Source of the DNA: SIG588 sp045654545
GTDB taxonomy: Bacteria > Bacillota > Clostridia > Oscillospirales > Acutalibacteraceae
Assembly (NCBI GenBank): GCA_045654545.1
Contig: JAZONO010000076.1
Coordinates: forward strand, 1 to 64,000
Direction: 5' to 3'
DNA: 64,000 nucleotides
The position numbers were made by a program, and so were the translations under genes. The notes below the pieces were generated by a model. That model was given only the letters and a program-made list of their open reading frames with translations. It was not told where the DNA came from and ran no database searches. This document shows positions 49,961-58,837 of the stretch, piece by piece; the stretch's first letter is position 1, and the number at the start of each line of letters is the position of its first letter.

Positions 49961-51361
49961 ATGCAACGTGAACGGTTGGGAAGCCGTCTCGGCTTCATTT
50001 TGCTCAGCGCCGGTTGTGCGATCGGCGTGGGGAACGTGTGGAAATTCCCGTGGATGGCAGGTCAGTACGGCGGTGGCGCGTTTGTGCTGGTCTATCTTTT
50101 CTTTTTGTTTACGCTGGGGTTGCCTGTCATGGTGATGGAGTTTTCGCTTGGTCGCGCCAGCCAAAGCAGTCCGGTGGCTTTGTATCAAAAGTTGGAAAAA
50201 CCGGGGCAGAAATGGCATTGGCACGGCTATGCGGCGCTGGTGGCAAACTTCCTTTTGATGATGTTCTACACCTCGGTCACCGGCTGGATCTTTTACTACT
50301 TTGTCTCATTTCTCAAAGGCGATATGACGGGTATCACCAATGAAGCGTCCGCTGAGCTGTTTAATACGATGTTGGCAAGTCCGCTGATCACGGTCGGTTT
50401 TATGGCGCTGGTCGTGGTGCTCGGTTTCTTGATCCTCTCCTTCGGTTTACAAAAAGGTGTGGAGCGCATCACCAAATATATGATGGTGGCGTGGCTGTTC
50501 CTTATGATCGTGCTGGCAGTGCACAGTTTCACGCTGGGCGGTGCGGCGGAAGGTCTCTCCTTCTATTTGAAACCGGATCTTCGCAAGATCAGCGGCAGTG
50601 TGATCGTCGGCGCCATGAACCAAGCATTTTTTACCTTGAGCCTCGGTATCGGCTCGATGGCGATCTTCGGCAGTTACATTGGCAAGGAACGCTCGCTGGC
50701 AGGGGAATCGGTCAACATTTTGTGTCTGGATACCTTTGTGGCGATTATGGCAGGTCTCATCATTTTCCCTGCGTGCTTCACCTTCGATGTGGAGCCGGGT
50801 GCCGGTCCGTCGCTTCTGTTTGTGGCGATGGCGAAGGTGTTTAACAATATGGCAGGCGGTCGCTGGTGGGGTTCGCTTTTCTTCCTGTTCATGGTGTTCG
50901 CAGCGTTTTCCACCATCATCGCCGTGTTCGAAAACATTTTGGCCTGCGTGCGTGAACTCACCGGTTGGGGACGTGCTAAGGCGTGTGCCATTTGCGGTGT
51001 GGCGGTGCTCGTGCTGTCGGTGCCGTGCGCACTTGGATTTAACCTGTGGTCGGATTTTGTGCCCTTTGCTTCGGGCAGCAGTGTGCTGGATCTGGAAGAC
51101 TTCCTTGTCAGCAACTGTGCGTTGCCGCTTGGTGCTTTTTGCTATATCCTGTTCTGCGTCAGCAAAAAGGGTTGGGGTTTTGACAATTTCTTAGCGGAAG
51201 CAAACACCGGTAAGGGTCTGAAACTCGGCCGTTGGATCCGTCCGTATGTGACATACGTGCTGCCGCTGATCATTGCGGCGGTGTTTGTGATCGGCATTGC
51301 CACATTCCCATTTGCCGACGGATTTACGGTGTGGGGTTGGATCAAAGGGTTGTTTTCGTAA
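49961..51361 (+). CDS. Sodium-dependent NSS-family transporter
   Basis: A 466-residue neurotransmitter:sodium symporter with 11-12 predicted helices. The first helix has the NSS signature LGFILLSAGCAIGVGNVWKFPWMAGQYGGGAFVLVYLFF, with the unwound Gly-rich sodium/substrate site. NQAFFTLSLGIGSMAIFGSYIG marks helix 6, and AAFSTIIAVFENILA helix 8. Bacterial members carry amino acids such as leucine or tryptophan with Na+; the substrate is unknown. It has its own promoter and a GAGGAGAT ribosome site. Confidence 0.93.
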   Translation: MQRERLGSRLGFILLSAGCAIGVGNVWKFPWMAGQYGGGAFVLVYLFFLFTLGLPVMVMEFSLGRASQSSPVALYQKLEKPGQKWHWHGYAALVANFLLMMFYTSVTGWIFYYFVSFLKGDMTGITNEASAELFNTMLASPLITVGFMALVVVLGFLILSFGLQKGVERITKYMMVAWLFLMIVLAVHSFTLGGAAEGLSFYLKPDLRKISGSVIVGAMNQAFFTLSLGIGSMAIFGSYIGKERSLAGESVNILCLDTFVAIMAGLIIFPACFTFDVEPGAGPSLLFVAMAKVFNNMAGGRWWGSLFFLFMVFAAFSTIIAVFENILACVRELTGWGRAKACAICGVAVLVLSVPCALGFNLWSDFVPFASGSSVLDLEDFLVSNCALPLGAFCYILFCVSKKGWGFDNFLAEANTGKGLKLGRWIRPYVTYVLPLIIAAVFVIGIATFPFADGFTVWGWIKGLFS

Positions 51362-51404
51362 CGGTTAAAGGTGTGAAAGGATCCCCCCTCGTCCGCGGTT
51401 GTAC

Positions 51405-51569
51405 ATGGGCATCGGCACGGAAGATTTTCTCTATGAAAACACCCGTGGCCTCAAGAAAAAACTTGAAGAAAAGGGTTACGATTTCACCTACCGTGAATCG
51501 CTCGGTGCCCACAACCGGGAGTTTTGGGACGAGTACATTCAGTACGTGTTGAAATGGATGTTTGCGTGA
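51405..51569 (+). pseudogene. Esterase (S-formylglutathione hydrolase/esterase D-like), C-terminal fragment
   Basis: A 54-codon open stretch reading GIGTEDFLYENTRGLKKKLE, then EKGYDFTYRESLGAHNREFWDEYIQ. This is the C-terminal end of an esterase D-like alpha/beta hydrolase, with the acid Asp in TEDF and the catalytic His in GAHN. The nucleophile part is missing, and no ribosome site precedes the in-frame ATG. It is a truncated remnant between the NSS transporter and the aconitase promoter. Confidence 0.7.
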
Positions 51570-51608
51570 CAGGATCGTGGATACAGCCCTTTTTTGATGC
51601 AAAAACCT

Positions 51609-51637
51609 CTTTACAAACAAAGGAAAAGCGAGTATAA
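51609..51637 (+). promoter_or_regulatory. Sigma-A-type promoter of aconitase
   Basis: TTTACA at 51609-51614 and TATAAT at 51632-51637 with a 17-base spacer. Confidence 0.75.
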
Positions 51638-51670
51638 TTGCAGTATATATTTTCTTTAGGAGTGATTCGC

Positions 51671-53605
51671 ATGGGTTACACCATTGCACAAAAACTGATC
51701 GCCTCGCATTTGGTCAGCGGCGAAATGAAAGCCGGTGCCGAAATCGGCTTGCGTATTGACCAAACGCTCACGCAGGATGCCACGGGCACGATGGCATATT
51801 TGGAGTTTGAAGCGATGGGCGTGCCGCGTGTTAAGACCGAACTGTCGGTGGCGTATATCGACCACAACACTTTGCAGACGGGTTTTGAAAACGCGGATGA
51901 TCACCGTTACATCCAGTCGGTGTGCAAAAAGCACGGACTGTACTTCTCCCGTCCCGGCAACGCCATCTGCCATCAGGTGCATCTGGAACGCTTCGGCATT
52001 CCGGGCAAAACGCTGATCGGTTCGGACAGCCACACCCCCACGGGCGGCGGTATCGGTATGCTCGCCTTCGGTGCAGGCGGCTTGGACGTCGCGGTGGCGA
52101 TGGGCGGCGGCACCTATTACATCACCTATCCCAAGATGGTGCGTGTCAACTTAACGGGTGCGCTGAAACCCTGGGTGGCGGCAAAGGATATTATTCTGGA
52201 AGTGTTGCGCCGATTGTCGGTCAAGGGCGGTGTCGGTAAGATCATTGAATACGGCGGCGAGGGTGTCAAGACCTTGACCGTGCCCGAGCGCGCCACCATC
52301 ACCAACATGGGTGCGGAACTGGGTGCTTCCACCTCGGTGTTCCCGTCGGACGACATCACCCGTGCATTTATGAAAGCACAGGGTCGTGAGGCGGATTGGG
52401 TGGAACTGTCGGCGGATGCGGATGCGGTGTACGATGAGATCGTGGAGATCGATCTGTCCGCGCTGGAACCGCTCGCGGCTTGCCCCCACTCACCCGATGC
52501 GGTGAAAAAGGTGTCCGAGATCGGCGAGATCAAGGTGGATCAGTGCTGTATCGGTTCGTGCACCAACTCCTCGCTTGCGGATATGCTGAAGGTGGCGGCG
52601 GTGCTGAAAGGGCGCACGGTGCATCCCGATGTGTCGCTTTCCATCGCCCCCGGTTCGAAGCAGGTGTATAATATGCTGGCAGAATGCGGTGCTCTGGCGG
52701 ATATCATCGCCGCCGGTGCGCGTGTGCTGGAATGTGCGTGCGGTCCGTGCATCGGTATGGGCCAGTCTCCGAATTCGGGCGGCGTGTCCCTGCGCACCTT
52801 CAACCGCAACTTTGAAGGACGTTCCGGTACGGCGGACGGACAGGTATACCTCGTCAGCCCCGAAACGGCAGCGGTGTCCGCCATCACGGGCGTGTTCACC
52901 GATCCGCGCAAAATGGGCGAAGCGCCCGTGATCGCGATGCCGGAACACTTCCTCATCAACGACAATATGATTCTCGCGCCAGCTCCCGTGGAGGAGATGG
53001 ATACGGTGGAGATCTTGCGCGGCCCGAACATCAAACCGTTCCCTGCCACCGCGCCGTTGCAGGAAACCATCGAAGCGGATGTGATGCTGAAGGTGGAGGA
53101 TAACATCACCACCGACCACATCATGCCTGCCGGTGCGAAGATTTTACCGTTGCGTTCCAACATCCCTGCGATTTCGGAGCATTGCTTTGTGCGGTGCGAT
53201 CCGGCATTCCCCGGCCGTTGTAAGGCGGCAGGTAGCGGTATCGTTGTGGGCGGCGCCAACTACGGTCAGGGCAGTTCGCGTGAACACGCGGCGCTGGCAC
53301 CGCTCTATCTCGGTATTAAAGCGGTTATCGTGAAATCCTTTGCCCGTATTCACGTGGCAAACCTCATCAATGCCGGCATTCTGCCGCTCACCTTTAAAAA
53401 CGAGGCGGATTACGACCGCATCTCGCTTGGCGACAAGTTGGTGTTGCCGGATGTGCGCCGTCGCATTCAAAACGGCGAAGCCGTGGTGTTGCGTAACGTT
53501 TCCACGGGTGAGGAGATCGAGCTGAACGCCGATTTCTCCGAACGCCAAGTGGCGATGTTGCTCGCAGGTGGTCTTTTGGATTACACGCGTGAACAAAATA
53601 ACTAA
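51671..53605 (+). CDS. acnA: Aconitate hydratase
   Basis: A 644-residue aconitase that isomerises citrate to isocitrate. The 4Fe-4S ligands are in CCIGSCTNSS and CACGPCIGMG; other marks are LIGSDSHTPTGGGIGMLAFGAGG and the swivel-domain YGQGSSREHAALAP motif. The length and domain order (catalytic domains first, a short linker, then swivel) match the compact Aquifex/archaeal-like aconitases common in clostridia, not the 900-residue AcnA of E. coli. AGGAGTG precedes the ATG; the in-frame upstream start overlaps the promoter region. Confidence 0.95.
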   Translation: MGYTIAQKLIASHLVSGEMKAGAEIGLRIDQTLTQDATGTMAYLEFEAMGVPRVKTELSVAYIDHNTLQTGFENADDHRYIQSVCKKHGLYFSRPGNAICHQVHLERFGIPGKTLIGSDSHTPTGGGIGMLAFGAGGLDVAVAMGGGTYYITYPKMVRVNLTGALKPWVAAKDIILEVLRRLSVKGGVGKIIEYGGEGVKTLTVPERATITNMGAELGASTSVFPSDDITRAFMKAQGREADWVELSADADAVYDEIVEIDLSALEPLAACPHSPDAVKKVSEIGEIKVDQCCIGSCTNSSLADMLKVAAVLKGRTVHPDVSLSIAPGSKQVYNMLAECGALADIIAAGARVLECACGPCIGMGQSPNSGGVSLRTFNRNFEGRSGTADGQVYLVSPETAAVSAITGVFTDPRKMGEAPVIAMPEHFLINDNMILAPAPVEEMDTVEILRGPNIKPFPATAPLQETIEADVMLKVEDNITTDHIMPAGAKILPLRSNIPAISEHCFVRCDPAFPGRCKAAGSGIVVGGANYGQGSSREHAALAPLYLGIKAVIVKSFARIHVANLINAGILPLTFKNEADYDRISLGDKLVLPDVRRRIQNGEAVVLRNVSTGEEIELNADFSERQVAMLLAGGLLDYTREQNN

Positions 53606-53608
53606 ACA

Positions 53609-53631
53609 CAAAAAACCACCCATAGGGTGGT
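53609..53631 (-). terminator. Terminator for the minus-strand mal operon
   Basis: Read on the minus strand, ACCACCC TAT GGGTGGT is followed by TTTTTTG. Confidence 0.6.
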
Positions 53632-53647
53632 CATAGGGATAAAATTG

Positions 53648-53690
53648 GAGAGGATGTATTGTCAAAGATACATCCTCTCTGTTTGTTTTG
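53648..53690 (+). terminator. Terminator downstream of aconitase
   Basis: GAGAGGATGTAT / ATACATCCTCTC with an 8-base loop, followed by TGTTTGTTTTG. Confidence 0.75.
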
Positions 53691-53723
53691 TGAATATTCA
53701 CACCACTTCGAAAGTGGCTGTGA

Positions 53724-53865
53724 CCCTTGGCCCCCCCTTGTCAGGGGGGCTGTCAAAGCTGTAGGCTTTGACTGAGGGGTAGTGGAATAATGCAAACTCT
53801 CGATGAACTACCCCTCCGGATTCGCCCGTGGCGAATCCACCTCCCCTGACAAGGGGGGGCAGGGG
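53724..53865. repeat. Palindromic repeat element with cloverleaf-like folding
   Basis: The outer arms CCCCCCCTTGTCAGGGG (53731-53747) and CCCCTGACAAGGGGGGG (53843-53859) are exact complements. Inside are three arms: TCAAAGC TGTAG GCTTTGA, GAGGGGTAGT (53774-53783) against ACTACCCCTC (53807-53816), and GGATTCGCC CGT GGCGAATCC. No coding frame is credible. Similar CCCTCxxx...GGGAGG palindromes are dispersed in clostridial genomes and are probably non-autonomous mobile elements. Confidence 0.8.
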
Positions 53866-53914
53866 AAGAACTCAATTCCCAATCCCTAACCTTAACTTCC
53901 TTAAGGCTGTCTTT

Positions 53915-54769
53915 TTATCCTTTCACGGCACCGCCCGTGACACCTTCCACATAGAACCGTTGCATGCGCAAGAACAGAGCAGTGACGGGGATTGCCACCA
54001 ACACCGATCCTGCACAGAACATGGTGAAATAGCGATAAATGTTTTCTTTGCTCACCATTTGATACAGCCCCAACGCCAGCGTGTAGTTTTGATAGTTGTC
54101 CTTCATGATTACGCTGACGAAAATGAAATCCGTCCACGGGATCATAAACGACGTGAGGGCGGTATAGGCGAGAATGGGTGCCGACATAGGCAAGGTGATG
54201 CGAAAAAAGATTTGGTGACGGGTCGCACCGTCCAGCGTGGCGGCTTCATCCAGCGAACGGGGAATGGTGTCGAAAAACCCTTTGGCGATGAAATAACTCA
54301 TGCACGACCCTGCGGAGTATACCAAAATCAAGGCAATCAGCGATTGCGCCAAACCGATGATCTTCAATAAGTGATACACCGCGATCATGGTCATAAACCC
54401 CGGGAACATGCCGAGGATCAATCCGGCGTTCATAAATTTGCGCCGTGAGGGAAACCGCAGGCGGCTGAAGGTGTAACTCACCGCCAACACCAAAAACGTG
54501 CTGAGCAAGCAGGTGAACACCGCCACCGTCAACGTGTTGGCATACCATCGAGGATAGTTGAACAATGCCGTGTCGGTGAACAGACGGCGGTAATTGTCGA
54601 GCGTCCACGTTTTGGGCAACAGATAGGGGAGATAGGCACCGCTTTCACCCCGAAATGAGAGAATGACCAGATAGACGATGGGGAGGATCCACAGGATGCC
54701 AAGAAGCAACAGCACGAGCGAGATCAGGACGTTTACCGTGCGTTGTCGCGCGTAATAGCCGCTTTTCAT
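53915..54769 (-). CDS. malG: Maltodextrin ABC transporter permease MalG-like
   Basis: A 284-residue permease with six predicted helices. FSRLRFPSRRKFMNAGLILGMFPGFMTMIAVYHLLKIIGL is typical of MalG, and the coupling loop is FDTIPRSLDEAATLDGATRHQIFFRITLPMSAPIL (EAA motif). The C-terminus FYVEGVTGGAVKG is also MalG-like. With MalF it forms the membrane channel; the shared ATPase (MsmX type) is not in this window. The start overlaps the malF stop by four bases. Confidence 0.9.
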   Translation of the reverse strand: MKSGYYARQRTVNVLISLVLLLLGILWILPIVYLVILSFRGESGAYLPYLLPKTWTLDNYRRLFTDTALFNYPRWYANTLTVAVFTCLLSTFLVLAVSYTFSRLRFPSRRKFMNAGLILGMFPGFMTMIAVYHLLKIIGLAQSLIALILVYSAGSCMSYFIAKGFFDTIPRSLDEAATLDGATRHQIFFRITLPMSAPILAYTALTSFMIPWTDFIFVSVIMKDNYQNYTLALGLYQMVSKENIYRYFTMFCAGSVLVAIPVTALFLRMQRFYVEGVTGGAVKG

Positions 54770-56160
54770 TGGAACTGTTCCTCCTTTCGTGCCGACGAGG
54801 ACGAATTGTACACAAGCAACGATAATCCTGCCGACACCAAAAAGACGATAATGCCGATGGCGGATGCCAAATTATAGTTTTGCTGATCCACCGTCTGTTT
54901 GTACAGCCACGTCACAAGCAGGTCGGTCTTGCCTGCTTGGTAATAGTCGAGCGACAGCGGACCGCCTCCCGTTAACAGATAGATGACGTTGAAGTTGTTG
55001 AAGTTCCCCACAAACTGGGTGATGAGGTAGGGGGTGGTGACAAACAGCATATACGGCAAGGTGATACTGAAAAAGGCGCGGATCGGCCCTGCACCGTCAA
55101 TGCGGGCGCTTTCATACATATCTTCGGGAATGTTCATCAAAATGCCGCTGGTGATGAGGATGGTGTAGGGGATGCCGATCCAGATGTTGACCACGATCAC
55201 CGTGATTTTGGCGAGTATGCCGTCGCTCAAAAACGGGATGGGTTGGGTGATCCATCCCAGTTGTTGCAACAACACGTTGATGCCGCCGCCCGTCCCTTCG
55301 GAGGAGAGCAGTTGCGACATAAGCAGCAGGGTGACAAACTGCGGCACCGCAATGGGAATGACGAACAAGGTGCGCCAAAGCCCTTTGTGGCGAATACCGC
55401 GTTTGTTAATGAGCAACGCCACCGCCATACCCAAAAGGTAGTTCAAAAAGGTGGCAAAGATCGCCCACACCACCGTCCACCCGAACAGACGAAAGAAGGT
55501 GGAGGAGGTTTGTCCGCTTCCCGAAAAAAGTGCGCGGAAATTGTCAAACCCCACCCAGGTGAACAGATTGCCGGGTGGCTGATGCGCGCGGTCGAAATTG
55601 GTGAACGCGATCAGCACCATAAATATAAGCGGCAACACGGTGAACACAAACACCAACAAGAGCGGCGGCGTGAGCAACAAGACGTGATACTTTTTGTCGG
55701 TCAAGGCACGGCAATCTTCGAAAAAGGTGGAAAGGAGTTCCCCTTTACACTTTTTCTCTTGCGCTTGCAGTGCGGCACGCAGGTTGCCGACATACAAACG
55801 CAAAAACAGAACGATTGCCACCAGCGTTACCACACCGAACAAGAGGATTGCCATGGAATCGTCGCCCGGTGTGATGCGATAAATGCCCAGTTCGTCATCA
55901 AACACGCGGTGTTGTGTTTCGGTGCCGAGGGTGGGGAGTTTGGCTAAATACGGCCAACCGAACCCGAACAGATAAAGAAAGAACAGGATTTGTGCGGCAA
56001 GATACAAAAGTCCGCGCCCGATCTGCCCGTGAAACAAACAGCCGCTTCCCATAAGGACAAAAGACAGACGGGTGAACGCATCACCCCGTGCGGCGGCGAT
56101 CAACACGCTGTGAAGCAATCCGTCGCGGTTCTTGTTATATCGCCGTTTGGCACGTATCAT
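54766..56160 (-). CDS. malF: Maltodextrin ABC transporter permease MalF-like
   Basis: A 464-residue permease. The first 150 residues hold an additional region with three hydrophobic stretches, as in clostridial MalF proteins, and the core follows (LLTPPLLLVFVFTVLPLIFMVLIAFTNFD, WRTLFVIPIAVPQFVTLLLM, coupling loop IPEDMYESARIDGAGPIRAFFSITLPYM, then NFNNFNVIYLLTGGGP). That last motif is characteristic of maltose-type permeases. The ATG follows GGAGTG after the binding-protein gene, 10 bases away. Confidence 0.9.
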   Translation of the reverse strand: MIRAKRRYNKNRDGLLHSVLIAAARGDAFTRLSFVLMGSGCLFHGQIGRGLLYLAAQILFFLYLFGFGWPYLAKLPTLGTETQHRVFDDELGIYRITPGDDSMAILLFGVVTLVAIVLFLRLYVGNLRAALQAQEKKCKGELLSTFFEDCRALTDKKYHVLLLTPPLLLVFVFTVLPLIFMVLIAFTNFDRAHQPPGNLFTWVGFDNFRALFSGSGQTSSTFFRLFGWTVVWAIFATFLNYLLGMAVALLINKRGIRHKGLWRTLFVIPIAVPQFVTLLLMSQLLSSEGTGGGINVLLQQLGWITQPIPFLSDGILAKITVIVVNIWIGIPYTILITSGILMNIPEDMYESARIDGAGPIRAFFSITLPYMLFVTTPYLITQFVGNFNNFNVIYLLTGGGPLSLDYYQAGKTDLLVTWLYKQTVDQQNYNLASAIGIIVFLVSAGLSLLVYNSSSSARKEEQFQ

Positions 56161-56170
56161 GCGCTCACTC

Positions 56171-57370
56171 CTATGCTGTGATTTGTTGTACCATCGTGTT
56201 TAACAACACTTCCACCGTACGGGTGTAATCTTTGGCTTCCATAGCCGTGCCGAACGCTTCCAACGGGTCCCACGTGCTGCTGAGCACGTCGCGTTGCGAC
56301 ACACCGTGCACATTCTGTTGCGCCAAGGCGGCAAGCGCCACGTTTGCCTTCACTTTATCGCTGGCGGCGGCTTTCAAATTGGAAGGACCGATGGCACGTG
56401 TTTCAAACCGCTTGATCTGATTTTGCTCATTGGTAAGGTATTCTGCCAGCATCATGGCTTCCAACGGAAATTTGGTGGTGGCATTGACCCCCATAAGTTT
56501 GTATCCGGCAAAACTGCTAAGTTGTTTTTGCTCGCCGCCGCAAGTAAAGGTTGGCAACTTTACAGCGGCATAACCGCTTCCCAACTTACTCTTGATGGCT
56601 TCGGCGTTCCACGTGCCCGAAACACCGGCACAGATGGTGTCACCGATGCCGCCCGTGAGCACCGCATCGTTACCGGTGACAAACGCCGGGTCGGCGCAAA
56701 ACGCCTTGATGGCTTCACCTGCCTGCTTGCCTTGTGTGTTGTTGAAATCGCAGGTTTGCTTGCCGTTGCTGTCCAGCCCCAGTTTGCACCCCGCGCCCAG
56801 GAAGAAGGAGGCATTATACCATCCGTTGGACACATCCATATACACCCGTTTTCCGGCGCGGTTGGCGGCGGCGAGCAGACCGTCCAGCGTTTGAACGTCG
56901 CTTTCCTTCAAAACACGGCTGTCGTAATACAGAAAATACCCGTTGTCCGCCGTGATGGGATAGGCAAACAAACGATCGCCCACCGAGGCGGCTTTCACCG
57001 AACCTTCGCTGTTTTCGGTGGTAATGGTTTCCTTGTTACGTGTGATCTCATACAGCGCACCTGCACGGTGAAGGTCATTTAACTGGTCGTCGGAAAAGGC
57101 AAACAAATCGCCTGCCGCGGCAGGATCTTCCAACACACGCGTCTTTGCCTCGTCTTCGCCCACCACCCCCAGTGTGATGTTATAGGTTTTGCCGTCGTCG
57201 GCGTGCTCTTTTTTGAAGGCTTCGATCATTTCGGACAACATCGTTTGATCTTCGCCCGAACCCCATACTTTCAGGGTGACGGTGTTGTCGTCGGCCTTGC
57301 GGCGGCATCCCGTTGGTATCAACATCGCAATCGCAAGCAAAACGGCGGCGATACGGTATATCGTTTTCAT
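56171..57370 (-). CDS. malE: Maltose/maltodextrin-binding lipoprotein
   Basis: A 399-residue solute-binding protein. The signal peptide ends in a lipobox (MLIPTGC), anchoring Cys22 or so. The mature part starts TVTLKVWGSGEDQTMLSEMIEAFKKEH, as in MalE/MdxE proteins, with VYMDVSNGWYNASFFLGAG and KLMGVNATTKFPLEAMMLAEYLTN later. It delivers malto-oligosaccharides to MalFG. ATG 57370 follows AAAGGAGTG; an ATG nine bases upstream is less well placed. Co-location with GlgP and MalQ supports a maltodextrin role. Confidence 0.88.
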   Translation of the reverse strand: MKTIYRIAAVLLAIAMLIPTGCRRKADDNTVTLKVWGSGEDQTMLSEMIEAFKKEHADDGKTYNITLGVVGEDEAKTRVLEDPAAAGDLFAFSDDQLNDLHRAGALYEITRNKETITTENSEGSVKAASVGDRLFAYPITADNGYFLYYDSRVLKESDVQTLDGLLAAANRAGKRVYMDVSNGWYNASFFLGAGCKLGLDSNGKQTCDFNNTQGKQAGEAIKAFCADPAFVTGNDAVLTGGIGDTICAGVSGTWNAEAIKSKLGSGYAAVKLPTFTCGGEQKQLSSFAGYKLMGVNATTKFPLEAMMLAEYLTNEQNQIKRFETRAIGPSNLKAAASDKVKANVALAALAQQNVHGVSQRDVLSSTWDPLEAFGTAMEAKDYTRTVEVLLNTMVQQITA

Positions 57371-57447
57371 GTGACCCACTCCTTTGTTTTCTTTCTCCTA
57401 TTTTGTGCTGTGTGTTTCTCGTTATGCGGCAGTGGTGTTTCTTTCCG

Positions 57448-57476
57448 TTGACAAAATACGACAAGTTCGATATACT
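57448..57476 (+). promoter_or_regulatory. Promoter of the PlsC-like gene
   Basis: TTGACA at 57448-57453 and TATACT at 57471-57476 with a 17-base spacer. TAGGTTAAACCTA, a fragment of the inverted-repeat element end, lies just downstream at 57483-57495. Confidence 0.8.
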
Positions 57477-57518
57477 TTTTTCTAGGTTAAACCTAAGGGG
57501 TGTTAACGGAGGAACAAT

Positions 57519-58793
57519 ATGAAGATTAAAGTGAAAAATGCGACCTTTCGCGACGTGTTGAACAAACCGTCGAAGAAAGCGCGCAGTGCCAAGAGTCCCA
57601 ACCTACTGTTCACGACACTAGTGCGGCTTTTGGCAATTCCTGCCCTGTGGAGCACACGGTTTTCCTATCGCCGCATCGGGATGGAACGGCTGGGAAAACG
57701 CGAACCTTGTTTGATTTTGATGAATCATTCGAGTTTTATTGATTTGAAGATCGCATCCAAGTTGCTGTATCCGCGTCCGTACAACATTGTGTGCACGTCG
57801 GACGGACTGGTGGGGAAGAACTGGCTGATGCGGCAACTCGGGTGTATTCCCACGCAAAAATTCGTGACCGATTCCCGTTTGGTGCGCGAATTGATCACCG
57901 CCTTGAAAAAGCGCCGATGCTCGGTGTTGATGTATCCCGAAGCGAGTTACAGCTTTGACGGTACCGCCACACCCTTGCCCGACAGCGTGGGAAAACTCAT
58001 CAAAAAACTGGGCGTTCCCGTGGTGATGATCCGTACCTTCGGTGCGTTCGGTCACGATCCGCTGTATAACGGGTTGCAACGGCGGCGTGTCAAGGTTTCT
58101 GCCGAACAGGAATATCTGCTCTCGCCCGACGAGATCGCCGCGTTGTCGCCCGAAGAGATCAACGAGATGTTGACGGCACAATTTGGTTTTGACAATTTCC
58201 GTTGGCAACAGGACAATCACGTGTGCATCAACGAGCCGTTTCGTGCAGACGGATTGGAACGTGTGTTGTATAAATGCCCGCATTGCGGCAAAGAGGGAGA
58301 AACCGTTGGCAAAGGCGTGAGCCTCACCTGTACGGCGTGTGGCGCTGTGTACACCCTCACCGCATACGGTGCTTTGCAAGCGGACAACCGCGAAGCCGCG
58401 TTTACCCACGTGCCGGATTGGTATCGGTGGCAACGCGACGAAGTGCGCCGCGAGCTGGAAGAGGGGCGGTATCGCTTGGATACGGCGGTGGATATCTGCG
58501 TGTTGAAAGATACCGACTGTTTGTACCGCGTGGGGGAAGGACGGCTCACCCACACGGCGGAAGAAGGATTTTGTTTGACGGGGTGTAACGGCACGCTGGA
58601 ATACACCCAAGCACCGACGGCATCGTATAGTCTGTACGCCGATTATTTTTGGTATGAGATCGGTGACGTGATCTGTATCGGAGATAACAAGATGCTCTAT
58701 TATTGTTTCCCGAAAGGGAGAAACGTGCCCGTGGCAAAAACACGACTTGCCACCGAGGAATTGTACAAACTCACAAAACGGCAACAAGCATAA
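57519..58793 (+). CDS. PlsC-like acyltransferase fused to a zinc ribbon
   Basis: A 424-residue protein. Residues 45-215 are a glycerolphosphate acyltransferase domain with the HX4D motif NHSSFID and YPEASYSFDG. Residues 250-275 form a four-cysteine zinc ribbon (CPHCGKEG, CTACGAVY). The last 150 residues are an uncharacterised, Tyr/Trp-rich region ending CFPKGRNVPVAKTRLATEELYK. It probably acylates lysophosphatidic acid or a related lipid; the added domains are unusual and may serve regulation. GGAGGAA precedes the ATG. It is monocistronic between divergent and convergent neighbours. Confidence 0.85.
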   Translation: MKIKVKNATFRDVLNKPSKKARSAKSPNLLFTTLVRLLAIPALWSTRFSYRRIGMERLGKREPCLILMNHSSFIDLKIASKLLYPRPYNIVCTSDGLVGKNWLMRQLGCIPTQKFVTDSRLVRELITALKKRRCSVLMYPEASYSFDGTATPLPDSVGKLIKKLGVPVVMIRTFGAFGHDPLYNGLQRRRVKVSAEQEYLLSPDEIAALSPEEINEMLTAQFGFDNFRWQQDNHVCINEPFRADGLERVLYKCPHCGKEGETVGKGVSLTCTACGAVYTLTAYGALQADNREAAFTHVPDWYRWQRDEVRRELEEGRYRLDTAVDICVLKDTDCLYRVGEGRLTHTAEEGFCLTGCNGTLEYTQAPTASYSLYADYFWYEIGDVICIGDNKMLYYCFPKGRNVPVAKTRLATEELYKLTKRQQA

Positions 58794-58795
58794 CA

Positions 58796-58835
58796 AAAGA
58801 AGGTCAACCGAGCGGGTGACCGTCTTTTTCGTTTT
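58796..58835. terminator. Terminator between convergent genes
   Basis: AAAGAAGGTCA ACCGAGCGGG TGACCGTCTTTTT, an imperfect stem with T runs in both directions. Confidence 0.7.
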
Positions 58836-58837
58836 CT

